From DASRQZ01 sp964571275 (GTDB lineage: Bacteria > Myxococcota_A > Polyangia > Fen-1088), in the NCBI GenBank assembly GCA_964571275.1, contig CAZNCQ010000007.1:8675-72674 (forward strand): a DNA stretch of 64,000 nucleotides, written 5' to 3'. Below are positions 16,610 through 23,523 of the stretch, piece after piece (the first letter of the stretch is position 1; each line of letters opens with the position of its first letter). Both the position numbers and the translations under genes were made by a program. The notes beneath the pieces are model-generated. The model saw only the letters and a list, made by a program, of their open reading frames with translations, did not search any database and was not told where the DNA came from.

Positions 16610-17520
16610 CGCATCGCGCTCCCGCGCCGCCAGGGCATCAGCGTCCGCTCCAGCACGCGAATGAACGCATCGAGTAACAGGCCCAGCGTCGCGTAAAACA
16701 CGATGCACAAGACCATGTAGTCCTGCCGGTAGTACTGCTTGGCCAGCAAGACCAGATAGCCGATCCCTTGGGTGGTGCCGACCTGCTCGGCGGCGATGAG
16801 ACCGACCACGCTGATAGCCATGCAGATCCGCAGCGCCATGAGCAGGTTCGGGAGCGCGCCGGGCAGGATCACCATGGCCAGCAGCCGCCATCCGTGCAAG
16901 CCGAAGCTGCGGGCCGCTTCCACCAGCTTGCGATCGACGCCTCGAACCCCGAGGTACGAGTAGGCGTACATCGGAAACGCGGACGCGGCGGCGATGAGGA
17001 CGATCTTGAACCGCTCGTCGATCCCGAACCACGAAATCAGCAGCGGGACCAGCGCCAGGAACGGCACCGAGCGGAGCATCTGCATCGTTGGATCGACCAG
17101 CTCTTCTCCGAGCGCGGTCAGGCCCGCGATGACGCCGAACGTGAGGCCCACGCTGACCCCCAGCGCCAGGCCGAGCCCCGCGCGGTAGAGGGAAGCCAGC
17201 AGGAACGCACTGAGCTCGCCGCTCTGCTTGAGATCGACGAGAGCGCTCACGACCTCGCGCGGTGAAGCCAGCACCGCCTCCGGAATGCGCCCCGTGGCGG
17301 TGCCGTACCACCAGCCCGCGAAGAGCACGACCGGTATGCTGGCTCGCAGAAGGATCGACAGTTTCCGAGAGCGCGTGCGGACTCCCAGATAGCGGGGCGC
17401 CCGCAGCAGCGCCACCTCGGGGCGAACGGATCGCAGATCCGGTCCGCTGGAGACCGACAGTCCCGCGCTGACCGAAGTCGGAGCCAGCGGGTCAATATCC
17501 ATTACAGACATATGTCTCAT
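16606..17520 (-). CDS. ssuC: SsuC-like ABC importer permease
   Basis: A 304-residue inner-membrane permease with a BPD_transp_1 core, including the EAA-type loop near EAARSFGLHGWRLLAMVILPGALPN and several hydrophobic segments (ILLRASIPVVLFAGWWY, GLGLALGVSVGLTFGVIAG). The N-terminal 45 residues are longer than usual and soluble. Start ATG 17520 is taken; ATG 17511 and 17502 are alternatives. It is followed directly by ssuB and divergent from the binding-protein fusion gene. Confidence 0.8.
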   Translation of the reverse strand: MRHMSVMDIDPLAPTSVSAGLSVSSGPDLRSVRPEVALLRAPRYLGVRTRSRKLSILLRASIPVVLFAGWWYGTATGRIPEAVLASPREVVSALVDLKQSGELSAFLLASLYRAGLGLALGVSVGLTFGVIAGLTALGEELVDPTMQMLRSVPFLALVPLLISWFGIDERFKIVLIAAASAFPMYAYSYLGVRGVDRKLVEAARSFGLHGWRLLAMVILPGALPNLLMALRICMAISVVGLIAAEQVGTTQGIGYLVLLAKQYYRQDYMVLCIVFYATLGLLLDAFIRVLERTLMPWRRGSAMR

Positions 17521-17550
17521 ATACTAGACGGCAGTTGAGAGGACAAGATC

Positions 17551-17574
17551 GCAGCAAGGCGAGCGCCTTGCTGC
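17551..17574. repeat. Perfect 10-bp-arm palindrome overlapping promoter and operator
   Basis: GCAGCAAGGC and GCCTTGCTGC flank GAGC. The palindrome contains the -12 element of the possible ssuC promoter and overlaps the operator at 17567-17586. Confidence 0.7.
17553..17568 (-). promoter_or_regulatory. Possible sigma-54 promoter for ssuCB
   Basis: The minus strand reads AGGCGCTCGCCTTGCT, with good TTGCT, correct GG-GC spacing and a weak -24 element. It overlaps the operator at 17567, which is unlike the other promoters, so it is less certain. Confidence 0.4.
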
Positions 17575-17617
17575 GCTCGCAGCAACCACGGCGCGGAATT
17601 GCGTCTGGGGCAGCAGT
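17567..17617. promoter_or_regulatory. Tandem operator pair, 31 bp apart
   Basis: CTTGCTGCGCTCGCAGCAAC (17567-17586, outer arms perfectly complementary) and ATTGCGTCTGGGGCAGCAGT (17598-17617). They lie between the divergent ssuC and binding-protein-fusion genes, 129 bp from the plus-strand promoter. Confidence 0.65.
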
Positions 17618-17745
17618 CGAGCACCCGAGCTCCGGCCGCCAACCGGTCGCAATAGGCTCGGACGCTGCTCGAGACGTTCACGGCGACCGCAGCGGAGCAC
17701 GTCCCGTACCAGCCGGCGCGAGGAGCATCGCCCGCTGTCTCGGTT

Positions 17746-17761
17746 GGGAACGACTCTTGCT
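17746..17761 (+). promoter_or_regulatory. Probable sigma-54 promoter for the binding-protein fusion gene
   Basis: GGGAACGACTCTTGCT has a perfect TTGCT -12 element, exact spacing and a 5-of-7 match at -24. The predicted start near 17772 is only 3 nt before ATG 17775, implying a leaderless message. Confidence 0.5.
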
Positions 17762-17774
17762 GCGATTCCAGCCA

Positions 17775-19625
17775 ATGCGCTCAACAGGTTGGCTCGCCGG
17801 ATATCGTTCTTGCCCGATCCCGATCGCGTTCCTCTCGATCACGCTCGCCGCAAACGGCTGCAAACGAAATGGAGCGGACAGCTCTGCTTCGCCGCCTTCG
17901 CCCGAGCAAACGGCGAACACCAGCGCTCCAGCGAGGCCGGCGTTCGAGCCGATTGTCGTGCGCTTCTCCGATCAGGCCAACGCCGGCGTCTTCGCTTATG
18001 CCAAGCGGGAGCACATCCTGGAACGCGAGCTGGCCAAGGTGAACGCCACCATCGAGTGGGTTCAGGCTCCCGGCGCATTCAGCGCCAGCTTCGACGCCAT
18101 GAACTCCGGCGCCATCAACACCTCGGGCGGCGCCATCAGTCCCATCATCGGAGCGCTCTCGCACAACCTCAAGTTCAAGATCTACGGCATCGCCGATCCG
18201 GGCAGCACGCTGCGGGCCGGAATCATCTCGCCGCCGAACAGCTCCATTCGCACGGTGAGAGATCTCGTGGGGAAGAGGGTCGCGGTGAACTGGGCCGCGC
18301 ACGGCGACTACATCTTGTTGAAGGCGCTGGCAAACGCAGGGATCCCGGCGAACAAGGTCGAGCGCGTGCCGATCCAGCCGCCCGACGCGGCCGCCGCGTT
18401 TGCCACTGGGAAGATCGACGCCTGGTCGACCTTCGGGACCTTCTTCAACACGGCCCTCCGCAACGGCGCCCATCTGCTGGTTGTCGAGAAGGACATCGGG
18501 TCCGACGACGTGGGCGTACTGGCGGCCAACGAAGCGGTGCTGAGCAAGAACCCGGCCGCGTTTCAGACGATTCTGCGGGTATCCCAGGAGCTGACCGCGC
18601 TGGCCCACCAGAGCCCCGAGAAGTTCCAGAACGTCAACACCGACAAGGGGCCGACCGCGCTCTCGGGTGAAGAGCTGCGCAACGCGATCGAAGATTCGCG
18701 CGTGGTGCCCGTCTTCCGCGTTCCCACCGCAAACGATCGCGCGCGCATCGCGAGCGTGTCCGAGATGTTCTTCGCCAACAAGTCGATCGACCGGAGAATC
18801 TCGGTTGACGAGATCGTCTTCGACGTCGACCAGGCCGCGGCATTGCGGACGGCCATCGCCTCTCCGGAGCGTCCCGCGGCCGAGATCGCGCGCGATCGCT
18901 GGCGCCACCCGGCCGAGACGCTCGGCTTCTTCGGCATCCGCGGCAACCAAAACGTCGTCGAGCTGTGGCCGGGCACCGGCTGGTACACCGCGATCCTGGC
19001 GCCGCTCGTCGCCGAGAAGGGGACTCTGACGGTGATCAGCCCCGAGGTCAAACCGGAGGCCGACGGCGGCGCCGGTGCGGTGGCGGAGCTGCTCACCAAG
19101 AAGTACAGCGAGCGCCTTGCGGCTAGCCCGGCGGTCTACGGCAAGGTGCGCGCTCACGCCATCGACACCGCGACCGATTTCTCGTTGGGACCCGATGAAT
19201 CCGCCGACGCGGTGGTGACCTTCCGCAACTTTCACAACTGGGTCAAAGCCGGGATCGCCGCGCGCGTGCTCGAGGCCGCGTTTCGCGTCCTCAAGCCAGG
19301 CGGTGTGTTCGGGGTGGAAGAGCACCGCGCAGCCGCCGCCGACGCAACCGTCGAAGACGTCGTTCACAAAATCGATGAGACCGGCTATGTGCCCGAGGCG
19401 TACGTGATCGCGCTGGCAACCAAAGTCGGTTTCTCGCTCGACGGGCGCTCGGAAGCGAACGCCAACCCTCTCGACACCAAGGACTGGCCCAAAGGTGTCT
19501 GGACGCTGCCCCCCACGCTGAAGCTCGGCGATCAAGACCGCGCCAAGTATCAAGCGATCGGCGAGAGTGACCGGATGACGCTGCGGTTTCGCAAGCCCGG
19601 CATCAGCCCGCACGCCCAAAGGTGA
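17775..19625 (+). CDS. Lipoprotein: SsuA-like binding domain fused to methyltransferase-like domain
   Basis: A 616-residue protein. The N-terminus is a lipoprotein signal (IPIAFLSITLAANGC, lipidated Cys29). Residues about 45-345 are a sulfonate/nitrate-type substrate-binding domain (VVRFSDQANAGVFAYAKREH, DLVGKRVAVNWAAHGDY, GKIDAWSTFGTFF). Residues about 375-616 look like a class I SAM methyltransferase of the secreted COG4798 kind (VVELWPGTGWYTAILAPL near 394, VLKPGGVFGVEEHRA). ATG 17775 is the only start giving an export signal. Divergent from ssuCB, it could deliver substrate to that importer. A methyltransferase domain outside the cytoplasm has no obvious SAM supply, so the second domain may bind rather than methylate. 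Confidence 0.8.
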   Translation: MRSTGWLAGYRSCPIPIAFLSITLAANGCKRNGADSSASPPSPEQTANTSAPARPAFEPIVVRFSDQANAGVFAYAKREHILERELAKVNATIEWVQAPGAFSASFDAMNSGAINTSGGAISPIIGALSHNLKFKIYGIADPGSTLRAGIISPPNSSIRTVRDLVGKRVAVNWAAHGDYILLKALANAGIPANKVERVPIQPPDAAAAFATGKIDAWSTFGTFFNTALRNGAHLLVVEKDIGSDDVGVLAANEAVLSKNPAAFQTILRVSQELTALAHQSPEKFQNVNTDKGPTALSGEELRNAIEDSRVVPVFRVPTANDRARIASVSEMFFANKSIDRRISVDEIVFDVDQAAALRTAIASPERPAAEIARDRWRHPAETLGFFGIRGNQNVVELWPGTGWYTAILAPLVAEKGTLTVISPEVKPEADGGAGAVAELLTKKYSERLAASPAVYGKVRAHAIDTATDFSLGPDESADAVVTFRNFHNWVKAGIAARVLEAAFRVLKPGGVFGVEEHRAAAADATVEDVVHKIDETGYVPEAYVIALATKVGFSLDGRSEANANPLDTKDWPKGVWTLPPTLKLGDQDRAKYQAIGESDRMTLRFRKPGISPHAQR

Positions 19626-19653
19626 CCGCGGTCGCGCCTGGTGACGTCTCGCC

Positions 19654-20265
19654 CTACGACGCCGCCGCGAGCGGCGCCTGCGCCGGAGCCGCCGCCTTGC
19701 GGTCCCGCAAGAGCGGCAACACTTCCTGCCCCACGCGAAAGGCCTCTTCCAGGTGCGGCGCGCCGTCTAGGATGAAGGTCGAAAGTCCGATGTCCTGATA
19801 CTCCTCCAGGCGTTCCGCGACCTGCTCGTAACTGCCGACTAGCGCAGGCACCGGCCCCAACAGGTTCATCCCAGCCCAGAGGTTGGTTGACACGACAAGG
19901 TCCTCGACGCGGTCGATCGAGCCGCCGCGCAGGGCCGCCTGTCGCGCGCGACCCGTCGAATCGGCCCCAGCCGCCGCCGCCCGACGCTGGAGGATGCTCC
20001 GATCGACCAGCTTGGCGAACTTGCGCACGTCCGCCCAGGCCTCCTCTTCTGTGTCGCGCGCGATGATGTCGACTCGTGTGCCGAAACGAAGGGTCCGCCC
20101 CGCGGCACCCGCCAGATCGGTGAGACGAGACACGATCTCCTTGAGCTGCCCCGGGGGTTCAGCCCAGGTCAGATGCACGTCGCTGACCTGGGCAGCCACC
20201 TCCAGCGCGGCGTTCGACGAGCCCGAGAAGTAGATGGTGGGAAGCGAATGAAGTCCGTGCCAGGT
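19654..20265 (-). pseudogene. Remnant of an SsuD-type flavin monooxygenase (C-terminal half)
   Basis: About 200 codons remain of a family normally near 370-390 residues. The reading frame opens only at a stop (TAG, 20266-20268) and has no proper start; the first residues include LPTIYFSGSSNAALEVAAQV and SDVHLTWAEPP, typical of the middle of alkanesulfonate monooxygenases. The C-terminal part runs on intact (VEDLVVSTNLWAGMNLLGPVPALVG, ERLEEYQDIGLSTFILDGAPHLEE). A GTG at 20199 could start a shorter protein, but it would lack the N-terminal half of the TIM barrel. An operator at 20333 and a promoter-like sequence remain upstream, so it was probably a regulon member that lost its 5' half. Confidence 0.75.
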
Positions 20266-20283
20266 CTAAGCCGAACCAGGGAT

Positions 20284-20352
20284 TGCAGCGACGCGCCGGT
20301 TGGCCGTGCCTGACTGCTGATCATCGCGCACCGCTGCTTCCCGCGCAGCAGC
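20284..20352 (-). promoter_or_regulatory. Orphan operator and decayed sigma-54-like promoter
   Basis: GCTGCTTCCCGCGCAGCAGC (20333-20352) is one of the best operators in the island. Below it, 20284-20299 reads CCGGCGCGTCGCTGCA on the minus strand: -24/-12-like, but with GG and GC 11 rather than 12 bp apart, so probably inactive. It precedes the broken monooxygenase gene. Confidence 0.55.
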
Positions 20353-20369
20353 CATAGCGGCTAGAACGC

Positions 20370-20870
20370 TCACACGACCTCGTACTCGAGCTGCCCCTCG
20401 CGTCCGATGGGTCCGCCTTCGATCCGGATCATCTTTGCCGGCCCTTCGCGCCAGGGTGAGTGCATCGCGCCTTCGTTATAGGTGCGGGCGTGACCGGGCG
20501 TCAGCTCATAGGTCGTGATCTTTCGGACTTTACCTGGTTGACCAGGCGCCGCCTTCTGCACCACTTCCCACTCGTCCATGAACGTCGTTCCCGTCGCCTG
20601 CCCATAGATGGCCCAGTAGGCGCCGTGATCGTGAGGCTTTGTCCGGCGCGCTTCCTTGAAAACGTGGCCCAAGACCACGAACCCGAGCTCGGCGTCCTTG
20701 TAAAGCACCCGTCGCTGCTCGTCTTGCGGTCCGAGCTGTTCGGCAACGAATGCCTGGTCACGCAGCAATTCCTCGAGCAGCAAGCGCACCCGATCGCGGC
20801 CGGACGGTCCGGGGTCAACGGAGAGGACCTCATGAGCTCGCCGGCCAAACTCTTCCACGCGCTGAGACAT
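20370..20870 (-). CDS. Cupin-fold protein with HDHG metal-site motif
   Basis: A 166-residue protein with a single cupin barrel: KPHDHGAYWAIYGQ gives His80 and His82, and GAMHSPW a later His137, candidate metal ligands; this layout recalls thiol-dioxygenase-type cupins (for example cysteine dioxygenase) without proving it. Start ATG 20870 (MSQRVEEF) is preferred over in-frame ATGs at 20882 and 20900 because those lie at or upstream of the transcript start expected from the promoter at 20884-20899. It is divergent from the second TonB receptor and shares its operator region, so it is probably a regulon member acting on a pathway intermediate. Confidence 0.7.
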   Translation of the reverse strand: MSQRVEEFGRRAHEVLSVDPGPSGRDRVRLLLEELLRDQAFVAEQLGPQDEQRRVLYKDAELGFVVLGHVFKEARRTKPHDHGAYWAIYGQATGTTFMDEWEVVQKAAPGQPGKVRKITTYELTPGHARTYNEGAMHSPWREGPAKMIRIEGGPIGREGQLEYEVV

Positions 20871-20883
20871 GTGCACTGTCATT

Positions 20884-20899
20884 TGCAACTTCACGACCA
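20884..20899 (-). promoter_or_regulatory. sigma-54 (-24/-12) promoter for the cupin gene
   Basis: The minus strand reads TGGTCGTGAAGTTGCA: good -24, perfect TTGCA, exact spacing. The predicted start near 20873 lies 3 nt before ATG 20870. Confidence 0.65.
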
Positions 20900-20941
20900 A
20901 CGACTCGCGCGGCGCCTATCGCGCAGCCTTGAACCGCTGTT

Positions 20942-20961
20942 GCTGCTGAACGAGCAGAGCT
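20942..20961. promoter_or_regulatory. Operator of the island type between cupin and receptor genes
   Basis: GCTGCTGAACGAGCAGAGCT has a perfect left half and a partial right half. It lies 43 bp from the cupin promoter and 58 bp from the receptor promoter. A weaker relative, with TTGCG/CGCAA arms, is at 20971-20984. Confidence 0.5.
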
Positions 20962-21018
20962 TCTTGATGTTTGCGTCGCCGCAAGCAGGCAGTGGTCTTT
21001 GCCCGGCGCGCAATTGCG

Positions 21019-21034
21019 TGGTGCGACCCTTGCA
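21019..21034 (+). promoter_or_regulatory. sigma-54 (-24/-12) promoter for the second TonB receptor operon
   Basis: TGGTGCGACCCTTGCA has a near-perfect -24, a perfect TTGCA and exact spacing. It is flanked by direct repeats of CAATTGCG (21011-21018, 21037-21044). The predicted start near 21045 leaves a 21-nt leader with GAGGAG. Confidence 0.75.
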
Positions 21035-21065
21035 CACAATTGCGGACGAAGAGGAGACGAACGGA

Positions 21066-23477
21066 GTGCTCTTGTACACAAAGACTTCTTCCGGCTGGCA
21101 AGCGCGTGCTGGCAAGCGACGGCTCGCGCGCCACGTGATTGCGACCGGCGGCTTGCTGTTTGGTCTCGTCGGTCGTGCCTCCGGTCAAGCGCCTGCCGCG
21201 CCGCCGTCAGACCCGGGATCCATTGCTGCTCCGGTAGCGCAGCCCCCAGCCGATCCGCTCCAACCAGCGCCCACCCCGGTCGCAAACCAAACGCCGGCGG
21301 CTGCTGCGCCGGCAACGGCTGCGCCGACGCTGAAGCAGGTCGTGGTCACCGCGGAGCGCCGCGAACAGACTTTACAGTCGGTGGCGAGCGCGGTGAGCGT
21401 CCTGCAGGGCGACGCCTTGACAGAAAACCAGATCGGCCGATCCGCCAGCGAGATCCTGACCTACGTCCCGAACGCCTCCGCGGTCACGCAGCAGCATGGA
21501 CGGCCGCGGTGGTGGATCCGCGGCGTGGGAACCGGCCAGCAGCAGCTCGATTTCTCGAACCCCATCGGCTTCTATCTCGACGACGTCTACATCAGCAACG
21601 CCAGCTCGACCGGTTTCCCGCTGTTCGATCTGGATCGCGTCGAGGTGCTACGCGGCCCGCAAGGGACGCTGTGGGGGAAGAACACCACCGGCGGCGCGAT
21701 CAACATCGTCACACGCAAGCCGGACTTCACCTCAGACGGTTACCTCCGTTTCGACGACGGGACCTTTAACGATCGCATCATCGAGGGAGCGGCGGGCCAG
21801 ACGATCTGGAAAGACCGCTTGGCAGCCCGGGTGTCCTTCCACTACGAAGCCCGGGGCGGCAGGTTCAACAATCTCTACACCGGCCTGTCCGACGGTCAGT
21901 TTCAGGATGGAGCTGTCCGGTTGCAGCTTCTCGGCCGGATCACGCCCGACTTCGAAGTGACCGGCAACGTTCACTTCAGGCAATACGCAACCCAGGGCGG
22001 CATCGCGAGCACCTCCAGCAATGCCCCGAATGGCGCGTACCTGCAGGGCTACGTGCCAAGCAACGATATCAATACGGTCGATACGAACGCGCCCGCCAGC
22101 GACAACGTGACGCAGAACGGGGCGTTCCTGAACCTCAGGTGGCGCTCCGGCGGCTACACCGTGACTGCCATTTCGGCTTACGAAGACTACCGCGACCGAG
22201 CCCTGAGCGACTCGGACAGCACCCCTATCGAGGTGAGCCGGGGCTGGACGCAGGCGCGATCGTATCAGTTCACGGAGGAGTTGCGGGTGGCGTCGCCGAG
22301 AGCCCGGAAGGTCAGCGTGGTCGCCGGCGCGTTTTTCTTTCACGAGAACATCGTCAGCGATTCGGTGACGGCCAAGCTCCCCGGACAACCGCTGGAGGCG
22401 CCCGGGCCAACCAATTACGCGCACACCGAGTTCGAGCACGTGGCGAACAGCGGCGCGGTGTTCGGAAGCGCCACCGTGAACGTCGTCGAGCACATCAGCG
22501 TGACGGGTGGCGTGCGCTTCACGACGGAGACCCGCCGCCTGAGCTTCTTGCGCGAGGCGACCCCCTCCAGCGCGAACGCCACGTTCACGGACCTCGGTCA
22601 GTGGTGGCTCCCGTCGTCGGTCAGCACGCCGCTGACCAACTGGTTTCAGGCGAACCCGTCGAACACCTGGAACAACCTGACCGGGGACATCACGCCACAG
22701 GTCGAGCTCACGAAGCAGGCGCAGATCTACTTCCGCTTCGCTCACGGCGCAAAGTCGGGCGGGTACAACACCGCAGCGACCACGGCCTCGGCGCTAAACG
22801 TCGTCGAGCCCGAGACGCTGGACGACTTCGAGGTCGGCGCCAAGACCAGCTGGTTCGGGAACCGGCTGATCGTCAACGCCAGCGCCTTTCGTTACAACTA
22901 CCATAACATCCAGGTGAACGTGGTCGGGCCGCTACCGCCCACCAACACTTCGGTCTCGTACCTGCAGAACGCCGGCGCCGGGCGCGTGAACGGCGGCGAG
23001 CTGGAGATCGACGCGCTCCCCTTCAGCAACCTGCGCCTCAGCGAGGCCCTGGGCCTCCTCGACGCAAAGTACACCGACTTCCAGGTGCTGAACGGCCCGA
23101 ACTACTCCGGCAATCAATTCGTCCGCTCGCCCCACGTTGACTCGATCCTGACCGCCAACCTCCGGATCCCACTTGGTCCGGGACGGACACCCCGGCTGGT
23201 GATCTCCGGCGACTGGCATTTCCAGAGCCGGCAATTCCACTACGCCAACAACCAGACCGATCCCTTCCTGCAAACGCCGGCCTTCTCGTTGATCAACGCG
23301 CGCGCCGCCCTGGTCAGCCCCGACGAGAAAGTGTCGCTCACGGTCTACTCGAACAACCTCGCAGACGTCCATTACCGCCAGCACAGCGGCTCGGGCGCAG
23401 CCGGCGCGACCGGCGACGTCGTCGATTGGGGCGACCCGCGCACCGTCGGCGTCTCGCTGCTCGCGCGCTGGTGGTGA
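21066..23477 (+). CDS. TonB-dependent outer-membrane receptor (copy 2)
   Basis: An 803-residue receptor closely similar to that at 2483-5032: the same TonB-box segment (LKQVVVTAERREQ), the same plug motifs (RWWIRGVGTGQQQLDFSNPI, GPQGTLWGKNTTGG) and the same C-terminus (SLLARWW). The linker after the signal peptide (RHVIATGGLLFGLVGRASGQA) is about half as long as in copy 1. Start GTG 21066 has GAGGAG nine bases upstream and fits the promoter at 21019; the reading frame stays open far upstream, but that part overlaps the cupin gene and its promoter. A DszB-like gene follows 46 bp later. The two receptors may take different members of one compound class. Confidence 0.9.
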   Translation: MLLYTKTSSGWQARAGKRRLARHVIATGGLLFGLVGRASGQAPAAPPSDPGSIAAPVAQPPADPLQPAPTPVANQTPAAAAPATAAPTLKQVVVTAERREQTLQSVASAVSVLQGDALTENQIGRSASEILTYVPNASAVTQQHGRPRWWIRGVGTGQQQLDFSNPIGFYLDDVYISNASSTGFPLFDLDRVEVLRGPQGTLWGKNTTGGAINIVTRKPDFTSDGYLRFDDGTFNDRIIEGAAGQTIWKDRLAARVSFHYEARGGRFNNLYTGLSDGQFQDGAVRLQLLGRITPDFEVTGNVHFRQYATQGGIASTSSNAPNGAYLQGYVPSNDINTVDTNAPASDNVTQNGAFLNLRWRSGGYTVTAISAYEDYRDRALSDSDSTPIEVSRGWTQARSYQFTEELRVASPRARKVSVVAGAFFFHENIVSDSVTAKLPGQPLEAPGPTNYAHTEFEHVANSGAVFGSATVNVVEHISVTGGVRFTTETRRLSFLREATPSSANATFTDLGQWWLPSSVSTPLTNWFQANPSNTWNNLTGDITPQVELTKQAQIYFRFAHGAKSGGYNTAATTASALNVVEPETLDDFEVGAKTSWFGNRLIVNASAFRYNYHNIQVNVVGPLPPTNTSVSYLQNAGAGRVNGGELEIDALPFSNLRLSEALGLLDAKYTDFQVLNGPNYSGNQFVRSPHVDSILTANLRIPLGPGRTPRLVISGDWHFQSRQFHYANNQTDPFLQTPAFSLINARAALVSPDEKVSLTVYSNNLADVHYRQHSGSGAAGATGDVVDWGDPRTVGVSLLARWW

Positions 23478-23523
23478 AAGCTACGCCACACCTACCCACG
23501 ACGATCCCCAAGGAGGAGAACAG

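Noticed and set aside
17506..17517. Palindrome AGACATATGTCT at the ssuC start
   Set aside because: It falls inside the first codons and is not repeated at other regulon genes, so probably fortuitous.
20460..21065. N-terminal extension of the second TonB receptor
   Set aside because: It overlaps the divergent cupin gene, its promoter and the operators; the signal peptide begins only after GTG 21066.
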